Part shown: in pieces, positions 5,806 through 10,103 of the stretch
How positions within the stretch are numbered: the first letter of the stretch is position 1
Layout: each line of letters begins with the position of its first letter
Notes under the pieces: generated by a model
Told to the model about the DNA's origin: nothing
What the model saw: the letters and a program-made list of their open reading frames with translations, nothing else
The model's database searches: none
Position numbers and translations under genes: made by a program
Origin: Desulfobacterales bacterium
GTDB lineage: Bacteria; Desulfobacterota; Desulfobacteria; Desulfobacterales; Desulfosalsimonadaceae
Direction of reading: 5' to 3'
Assembly (NCBI GenBank): GCA_018399455.1
Contig: JAGYOT010000029.1
Location: 1 to 10,103, forward strand
DNA: 10,103 nt

Positions 5806-6183
5806 ATGGACCAGGATATTCGATTTCAAGTCAATCTTTCCGGGACGACCAGCGGAGGGAATGCTTATTTGGCCGTGCCGTATCGCTGCACCCTGCGCGA
5901 TGTCATGGCAACCCTGCAGGCATCCACCGGGTCCACCAGCGCCCTGAGCATTACCGTTACCGAGCTTGTAAGTTCCGCCAGCGTCGGCGCTATCGCTCTG
6001 GCCGTGAGCTCCGGTTCTTTGGCGGCCGCTGCGGTCGGGACGTATTCGCCCGATTCTTCAAACGGAAACACCGTGCTGGCAAAAGGCACCGTGCTGAAGT
6101 TTGATGTGGCAGCCGCTCAGGTAAGTGGCGCATTTGCCGCCAACCTTGACATTGAGCTGGACCCTTACGCCAGGAGTCTTTAA
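5806..6183 (+). CDS. probable head decoration / capsid stabilising protein
   Basis: The product has 125 residues, rich in A, S, T, V and G with almost no cationic residues, and looks all-beta: alternating hydrophobic strands such as A-L-S-I-T-V-T-E-L-V, V-G-A-I-A-L-A-V, T-V-L-K-F-D-V and A-N-L-D-I-E-L-D. It opens with M-D-Q-D-I-R-F-Q-V-N-L-S-G-T-T-S-G-G-N-A-Y-L-A-V-P-Y-R-C-T-L-R-D-V. Small beta-rich proteins encoded directly after the coat gene are commonly decoration proteins that bind the outside of the shell, and this position is the main evidence. Start ATG 5806 has AAGGAG (5793-5798) seven bases upstream. Alternatively it may be a short fibre or other virion surface protein. Confidence 0.65.
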   Translation: MDQDIRFQVNLSGTTSGGNAYLAVPYRCTLRDVMATLQASTGSTSALSITVTELVSSASVGAIALAVSSGSLAAAAVGTYSPDSSNGNTVLAKGTVLKFDVAAAQVSGAFAANLDIELDPYARSL

Positions 6184-6195
6184 CTCTTAAACCAA

Positions 6196-6272
6196 ATTGC
6201 CCGGCGGTCTCGCCCGGGGTCTTGAAAGGCTCCTTGGGGAGAGACTGCCGGGCAATCCTTCCCCCAAGGAGG
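6196..6272 (+). promoter_or_regulatory. stem-loop with possible H-type pseudoknot overlapping a ribosome binding site
   Basis: ATTGCCCGGCGGTCTC (6196-6211) pairs with GAGACTGCCGGGCAAT (6241-6256), 16 bp with one G-U wobble. In its 29-base loop, CCTTGGGG (6232-6239) is exactly complementary to CCCCAAGG (6262-6269) just downstream of the stem, giving a pseudoknot geometry. The downstream partner overlaps the Shine-Dalgarno AAGGAGG (6266-6272) of the gene starting at 6282. Such pairing would hide part of the ribosome binding site. Complementarity is directly visible; folding and function are inferred. Confidence 0.5.
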
Positions 6273-6281
6273 AAACCCCAT

Positions 6282-7031
6282 ATGACTAACATGCAGACGA
6301 TTCATGAAACATATTCGGACTTGCCGGGCGCTGATTTACTGGAACCGATCATGCCCTTGTTAAACAACGGCACATACCGCTTTAACAAGGAGGGAAGGCT
6401 GGAAGCCAACCTGCATGTCCCGACAGAGACCCCCTGGATTCATATCCGGCAAGACCCTCGGAAAAACTGCCAGTTGTGGCATCAGGTATGGTTTACCTGT
6501 TACAACCTGGTCCCGAGCTATTGCCAGCAATGCTGGAAGGTTGTCGCCCGCCCGACCACTTTGACCGAGATGTTTTGCCTCTATGAAATCATGAAAGACC
6601 TGGATTGGTACTCAAAGATCGGGATCGAGAAGCGGTATTCCGTGCCGGCCCTTTACGGCGCCTACTTTTACAACAATAGTCGGGAACAGGGCCTTGAATG
6701 CCACAAAAAGATTGAAAGTCTTGTGCATGAGCATATTGGTCCTCACGTCAAAGTGATCTTGAAACGGGGATGCACCGAGCTTGAGCACAAGTTTGGTGAC
6801 TCAGGTCAGTGGCAGGTATCGGAGCAGCAAAAATACCTTGAGCGGCGCCTTGAGGACCTTTTTGCCGAGCAGGATAAGGTGCACCCGCAACCGCCGGAAC
6901 TGATTCGCCATATCATGGCTAATTGGGTGCGTTTTGCATACGCCCAGGGAGACCCGACGGTTCATAATTTTACAAGTACGCCGCTTTATCCGCCCTATGT
7001 GACTTATCACGAAAAGGAAGGCGAGGGGTAA
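6282..7031 (+). CDS. unknown cysteine- and tryptophan-rich phage protein
   Basis: The product has 249 residues from ATG 6282, with AAGGAGG at 6266-6272. An in-frame TTG at 6222 would place the start in the middle of the hairpin and add a basic tail, so it is rejected. Seven cysteines lie at about 63, 73, 81, 84, 99, 140 and 164, with C73-x7-C81-x2-C84 (C-Q-Q-C-W-K-V-V-A-R-P) suggesting a possible metal or disulfide site. Aromatic segments W-I-H-I-R-Q-D-P-R-K-N-C-Q-L-W and D-L-D-W-Y-S-K-I-G-I-E-K-R-Y are distinctive, and the last third is helical with charged residues. I do not recognise a named family, although similar uncharacterised phage proteins with a W-Y-S-K-x-G-I-E segment seem familiar. 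It sits between decoration and adaptor genes, where virion or assembly factors are usual. Confidence 0.82.
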   Translation: MTNMQTIHETYSDLPGADLLEPIMPLLNNGTYRFNKEGRLEANLHVPTETPWIHIRQDPRKNCQLWHQVWFTCYNLVPSYCQQCWKVVARPTTLTEMFCLYEIMKDLDWYSKIGIEKRYSVPALYGAYFYNNSREQGLECHKKIESLVHEHIGPHVKVILKRGCTELEHKFGDSGQWQVSEQQKYLERRLEDLFAEQDKVHPQPPELIRHIMANWVRFAYAQGDPTVHNFTSTPLYPPYVTYHEKEGEG

Positions 7032-7032
7032 A

Positions 7033-7710
7033 ATGCAACTCAGGGATCTCTTAGAAGAAATTTCAACGGTTGTCCAGGACAGTTCGTATCATGACACCGG
7101 GCTTATCAGGCGGATCAATAAAGCGGTGCTGGAAATAGCCAGCGGGGTAAGGGTGCCAGGGCTCCAGCGGGTAACTCCGCCTTTGCCGAATCTTTATGTG
7201 GAACAGAACATTGACTTGTCCGAGGCTTCCAGGTTTGTAAGCTTGCCGGACAATTACCTGCGTGATGTGCTGAGGGTTTATGATTCCGACAATGATCGGC
7301 CGGTCAAGGTAATGGCCTCTTTTCAGAAATTTCTCAAGAAGTCCCCGGCATCAGAGCCCGGCCCCGACATAAGCGCCTGCGTCGTCCACGGGCAAAAGCT
7401 GTTTTATTTTCCGGCATATACAAAAACCGTGAAAATCGGCTTTTACGAAAAGCCAGCGGCCCTTGTCGACGATACCGACGAGCCCGCCTGCCTCCCGGCG
7501 CATCTGCATCGGGACTTGATCGTCAATTATGTCTGCAGCGAAATCTTTAGCCAAATTGAAGATGGGATGGAGGGCAACAAGGTCAATACCAGTTATCACG
7601 ATAACGAGTTTTTCAAAGCAATTCTGAGTCTGGACAGTTTTATCGGCGTTGACGGCCTGCCTTACAATGTAGGCATGGAGGAAGATGACGGAGGATCGTT
7701 TAACCTATGA
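7033..7710 (+). CDS. head-tail adaptor (connector) protein
   Basis: The product has 225 residues. The N-terminal M-Q-L-R-D-L-L-E-E-I-S-T-V-V-Q-D-S-S-Y with following L-I-R-R-I-N-K-A-V-L-E-I-A is the helical opening of many phage adaptor proteins that dock on the portal ring and extend it toward the tail. A middle beta region (F-V-S-L-P-D-N-Y-L-R-D-V-L-R-V-Y) is followed by F-Y-E-K-P-A-A-L. The segment L-P-A-H-L-H-R-D-L-I-V-N-Y-V-C-S-E-I-F about residues 154-174 is a pattern I associate with this family, ahead of a charged acidic C-terminus. ATG 7033 follows the previous TAA by one base, with GAGGGG upstream (7023-7028). Location after head genes and before a nozzle-like gene supports the call. 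Confidence 0.72.
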   Translation: MQLRDLLEEISTVVQDSSYHDTGLIRRINKAVLEIASGVRVPGLQRVTPPLPNLYVEQNIDLSEASRFVSLPDNYLRDVLRVYDSDNDRPVKVMASFQKFLKKSPASEPGPDISACVVHGQKLFYFPAYTKTVKIGFYEKPAALVDDTDEPACLPAHLHRDLIVNYVCSEIFSQIEDGMEGNKVNTSYHDNEFFKAILSLDSFIGVDGLPYNVGMEEDDGGSFNL

Positions 7711-8615
7711 CAAAGCCTATCACCATATTTTCCGGGGCAACCGGTTTAAATATCGTCGAAGATCCCGTGCGGATTCCGCAGCAAAAAAACGGACTCTCTG
7801 ATTTGCAGGTTGCGGTCAATGTCTCCATTGATCAGTCCTTGCGGGTAAACAGCAGGCGCGGCGTCTCCCGGCTTCAGACCGGGGCGTTTCACAGCTTGTT
7901 TTGTGACGGCGGGGATTGCTTTGTCGTTAAAGGCGATTCTCTGTTTCAGGTCGGAACGGACGGGTCTTTGCGCGGGGTCAGGAGCGGGCTGACCGAAGGA
8001 GTCCGCATGGCTTTTGCGCAGGTGGGCGACCGGACCTATTACGTCAATGGATATGAGAAGGGTTTTCTTGAAGGCGGAGTATCGCATGTTTGGCAGAAGG
8101 GTGAATATAACGGACCGGAGACCAACCGGGTTTTTGACGGTCCGATACCGGGACATCATTTAGCGGAATTCTCCGGCCGGATGTTTGTTTCCCAGGAAAA
8201 TGTGATCTGGTGGAGTGAGCCGTTCCATTTCGGACTGTTTAATAAGGCCGAATCCTTTGTCCAGTTCCATTCAAGGGTTCGCATGATGAAACCGGTGGAT
8301 GCAGGCATGTTTATATCAACCGAACGGCGCACCTACTATGTAGAAGGCGTAAATCCAAAAGGCTGGCAGGCCCGGCAGGTTGCGGGGTTTCCGGCGGTGG
8401 AATGGTCGGATGCGATTGAGTATGTCAACGCTGCGGACCTTGGTTTTGAAATGTCCGGGCTTTGTCCGGTATGGGCCAGCCCGGAAGGCGCGATCCTTGG
8501 CCTTCCGACGGGCCAGATATTTAATTTGAACAAGAAGAAAGTAATTTACCCGGAGAATGCCAGGACTGGATTCGGGTGCATGGTTGGGTTAAACTTTATA
8601 CATGGAGGGAAATAA
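7707..8615 (+). CDS. tail nozzle / hub-like beta-propeller structural protein
   Basis: The product has 302 residues, starting within the previous gene's stop (ATGA overlap, 7707-7710), with GGAGGA (7691-7696) upstream. The sequence is all-beta with repeated short blades: L-R-V-N-S-R-R-G-V-S-R-L near the start, H-S-L-F-C-D-G-G-D-C-F-V-V-K-G-D-S-L-F-Q-V, then V-G-D-R-T-Y-Y-V-N-G-Y, F-S-G-R-M-F-V-S-Q-E-N-V-I-W-W-S-E-P and F-I-S-T-E-R-R-T-Y-Y-V-E-G. This arrangement fits the propeller proteins that form the nozzle or hub of short-tailed phages, as with P22 gp10, though this one is shorter. It follows the adaptor gene directly. The family assignment is from pattern memory; a general structural protein is the safe alternative. 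Confidence 0.68.
   Translation: MTKPITIFSGATGLNIVEDPVRIPQQKNGLSDLQVAVNVSIDQSLRVNSRRGVSRLQTGAFHSLFCDGGDCFVVKGDSLFQVGTDGSLRGVRSGLTEGVRMAFAQVGDRTYYVNGYEKGFLEGGVSHVWQKGEYNGPETNRVFDGPIPGHHLAEFSGRMFVSQENVIWWSEPFHFGLFNKAESFVQFHSRVRMMKPVDAGMFISTERRTYYVEGVNPKGWQARQVAGFPAVEWSDAIEYVNAADLGFEMSGLCPVWASPEGAILGLPTGQIFNLNKKKVIYPENARTGFGCMVGLNFIHGGK
8605..8610 (+). promoter_or_regulatory. ribosome binding site that decides the start at 8617
   Basis: GGAGGG at 8605-8610 lies within the last codons of the upstream gene, six bases before ATG 8617. An upstream ATG at 8602 overlaps this site and has no good ribosome binding site of its own, so the product begins M-A-V-R-L-S-T-G-L-R-N. Confidence 0.7.
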
Positions 8616-8616
8616 A

Positions 8617-9342
8617 ATGGCTGTACGTTTATCAACAGGGCTTAGAAACGCCCTTCTCGACAAAAAGGCGACGGCGAACAACTTGATGACCGCCACCACC
8701 ATTTCGTTTGAGGAAGGGACGGGCACGGACAGTAGAGACCGAATTGTGGACTCAGGAAGCGGGCTTGCAGGCTTTGTGAAAAGAGGCAAGGTTACAGTCT
8801 CGGGGGCTACAGACAATAACGGGGCTTATGAAATTCTGGCCGTAGCAGCAGGGTATCTTGAAATACCGTCCGGCAGCCTTACAACAGAGGCGGCCGAGGA
8901 CCAGGTGGTTCTTGCCGGCGCCTCCGGTGGAAGCGTTTCTGATCTGTTTCAGAATTGCGTTATTGATTTATATTCCGGATCGCAACCAACGAGCGCTGAC
9001 GATGGAGAAACCGGGACAAAACTTCTTACGATCACGCTTAACAGCGGCGCATTTGTCAGTGGGGAAGCCACCAACGGACTGAATTTCGGTGAAGTGGTAA
9101 GTGGCGTGCTGTCGAAGGAAGCTGGCGAGGTGTGGTCCGGGACAGGCATTGCTGACGGCACGGCGGGTTGGTTCCGGATTTATGACAACAGCTATGTCTC
9201 CGGCGCAAGCACATCTGAGGTAAGGATGGATGGCGCGGTTGCTACGTCAGGCGGGCAGCTCAATATGAGTTCGACCGCAGTGGTCACCGGCGGCACGAGC
9301 ACAATCAACTCTGTCTCTCTTACAATGCCCGCATCAAGATAA
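8617..9342 (+). CDS. phage virion structural protein with an inserted Ig-like domain
   Basis: The product has 241 residues. It begins M-A-V-R-L-S-T-G-L-R-N-A-L-L, and from about residue 110 continues L-F-Q-N-C-V-I-D-L-Y-S-G-S-Q-P-T-S-A-D, then L-N-S-G-A-F-V-S-G-E-A-T-N-G-L-N-F-G, G-E-V-W-S-G-T-G-I-A-D-G-T-A-G-W-F-R and V-R-M-D-G-A-V-A-T-S-G. From memory, this beginning and this later part are contiguous in a common phage structural family. The segment about 20-106 (D-R-I-V-D-S-G-S-G-L...V-T-V-S-G-A-T-D-N-N-G-A-Y-E-I...S-L-T-T-E-A-A-E-D) looks like an added beta-sandwich domain. The protein is acidic and threonine/serine/glycine-rich, typical of a virion surface or tail component. The next open frame begins six bases after the stop in the same reading frame. 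Confidence 0.7.
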   Translation: MAVRLSTGLRNALLDKKATANNLMTATTISFEEGTGTDSRDRIVDSGSGLAGFVKRGKVTVSGATDNNGAYEILAVAAGYLEIPSGSLTTEAAEDQVVLAGASGGSVSDLFQNCVIDLYSGSQPTSADDGETGTKLLTITLNSGAFVSGEATNGLNFGEVVSGVLSKEAGEVWSGTGIADGTAGWFRIYDNSYVSGASTSEVRMDGAVATSGGQLNMSSTAVVTGGTSTINSVSLTMPASR

Positions 9343-9348
9343 TGGACA

Positions 9349-10103
9349 ATGACTGCACACAGGCGAAATAAAATACTGGTTGGTGGAGACCGAAAGGCAG
9401 CGATGGATTTTATCGGTCCCGCCAACAGCCAGATGGAACTTTTGAAAAACCAGATGTCTTTTCAGAATCTTTCCCAAGGAGTTCGTCGGATATGGCTGCA
9501 CAATGATGTGTATGTGGAGTGCATTAAGTGTTTCAATTATCAAGAGTGTAAAATATGGGTGCGGCCGCGGCCGCGGCCCGAAGAAAGAAAGTGGGAAAAA
9601 GAAGAATCGGTTGTTGTTGTTATTTCCTCGGAATCGGGAAGCGAGGCGGTGGCATGGGATCTTTTAACAGACTCCCTGGTAGCATCCGGCTCTTTGTCCG
9701 ATGTTCAGAGCGCAATCATTGGCTCGCCCACGGAGGCTACTCCTACTACAACGACAACTATTAATACCGGCGCGGGCGGAAACGGCAGTTCGACCTCTTT
9801 GGGGTATGGCCTGCCGGATGCATACCCAAACGTGATGTTCAGCCTTATCGCCAAGACGGTCGGGTTGGTTCCGGATATTGACGGGTTTTGGCGCACCCTT
9901 TATCCGACAAACCCGGATAATGGATGCTCGTACTTCGAACTAAACCTTGCCTGCCTTGGCGGCGATAGTTACGAAGAACTGGCGGGTTGGGACGAGGGAG
10001 ATTCTGTTGTTTTTACAACAACTGCTGGCTCTGACTCAATCACAATTAATAGCGTAAACACCACAGACGGCCCGTTCGATAGCACTAAAATAACAGGGGA
10101 TGC
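9349..10103 (+). CDS. phage structural protein, N-terminal part (runs off the right edge)
   Basis: The frame is open without a stop from 9343 to the end of the window, about 251 residues from ATG 9349; the C-terminus is missing. Residues 1-50 are helical (M-T-A-H-R-R-N-K-I-L-V-G-G-D-R-K-A-A-M-D-F-I-G-P-A-N-S-Q-...). Then come W-L-H-N-D-V-Y-V-E-C-I-K-C-F-N-Y-Q-E-C-K-I-W, a short basic-acidic linker (V-R-P-R-P-R-P-E-E-R-K) encoded by a CGGCCG-type tandem, V-V-V-V-I-S-S-E, a threonine-rich linker (T-P-T-T-T-T-T-I), and a beta-rich region ending D-S-V-V-F-T-T-T-A-G-S-D-S-I-T-I. ATG 9349 has a weak ribosome binding site; ATG 9403 with AAAGG upstream is a possible later start. A virion structural role is inferred from position. 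Confidence 0.7.
   Translation, partial: MTAHRRNKILVGGDRKAAMDFIGPANSQMELLKNQMSFQNLSQGVRRIWLHNDVYVECIKCFNYQECKIWVRPRPRPEERKWEKEESVVVVISSESGSEAVAWDLLTDSLVASGSLSDVQSAIIGSPTEATPTTTTTINTGAGGNGSSTSLGYGLPDAYPNVMFSLIAKTVGLVPDIDGFWRTLYPTNPDNGCSYFELNLACLGGDSYEELAGWDEGDSVVFTTTAGSDSITINSVNTTDGPFDSTKITGD
9561..9578 (+). repeat. short GC-rich tandem repeat inside a coding region
   Basis: GCGGCCGCGGCCGCGGCC, a run of alternating CGG/CCG codons encoding R-P-R-P-R-P, is far more GC-rich than its surroundings. It lies in a linker between the first structural part and the V-V-V-V segment of the last gene. Confidence 0.75.

Noticed and set aside
9555..9764. A 69-residue plus-strand frame M-G-A-A-A-A-A-A-R-R-K-K
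   Set aside because: It is a +1/+2 frame reading of the GC-rich tandem inside the larger open frame that runs from 9349 to the window end.
1..10103. CRISPR arrays, tRNA genes and insertion sequences
   Set aside because: No regularly spaced repeats, no cloverleaf-like sequence and no transposase or inverted terminal repeats were seen.

Overview
The window is a stretch of the late (virion structure) region of a tailed bacteriophage or prophage. Read left to right on the plus strand, it holds the 3' end of a gene with a carbohydrate-binding-like domain, a tiny membrane protein, a zinc-ribbon protein, the portal, a basic microprotein, a second (FmdB-type) zinc-ribbon protein, one minus-strand secreted protein, a small unknown, a scaffold-like protein, the major capsid protein, a likely head-decoration protein, a cysteine-containing unknown, a head-tail adaptor, a tail-nozzle or hub-like protein, and two further structural proteins, the last running off the right edge. 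The order portal - scaffold - capsid - decoration - adaptor - nozzle fits a short-tailed (podovirus-like) phage. No terminase, tape measure, integrase or host gene is visible, so neither lifestyle nor exact taxonomy can be read from this window. The moderately GC-rich sequence, strong AGGAGG-type ribosome binding sites and a Sec-type signal peptide suggest a bacterial host, probably Gram-negative, but this is inference.

Layout. 1-2816 is a tight plus-strand block: 4-nt-scale overlaps, short gaps, portal start at 701 rather than the upstream TTG. 2820-3113 is an FmdB-like protein. 3123-3449 is on the opposite strand with its own strong ribosome binding site and looks like an inserted accessory ('moron') gene. 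3477-3680 is a small plus-strand ORF. 3681-3861 is non-coding and highly structured: three consecutive hairpins, the last a strong intrinsic terminator. 3862-5725 encodes scaffold and major capsid protein, each with a strong ribosome binding site. 5726-5805 and 6184-6281 are short gaps, each with a strong hairpin; the second can form a pseudoknot that would overlap the ribosome binding site of the next gene. 7033-9342 is a compact adaptor/nozzle/structural cassette with an ATGA overlap and a 1-nt gap. From 9349 an open frame continues to the end of the window without a stop.

How the genes fit together: scaffold and capsid protein would build the procapsid on the portal vertex, the 125-residue protein probably decorates the shell, the adaptor extends the portal, and the propeller-like 302-residue protein closes or extends the short tail. 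The two last proteins are probable virion surface or tail components. The least explained parts are the RNA structures between the head genes, the reverse-strand secreted gene, and the unusual crowding of low-complexity Q/G/K-rich segments in three neighbouring head-gene products.
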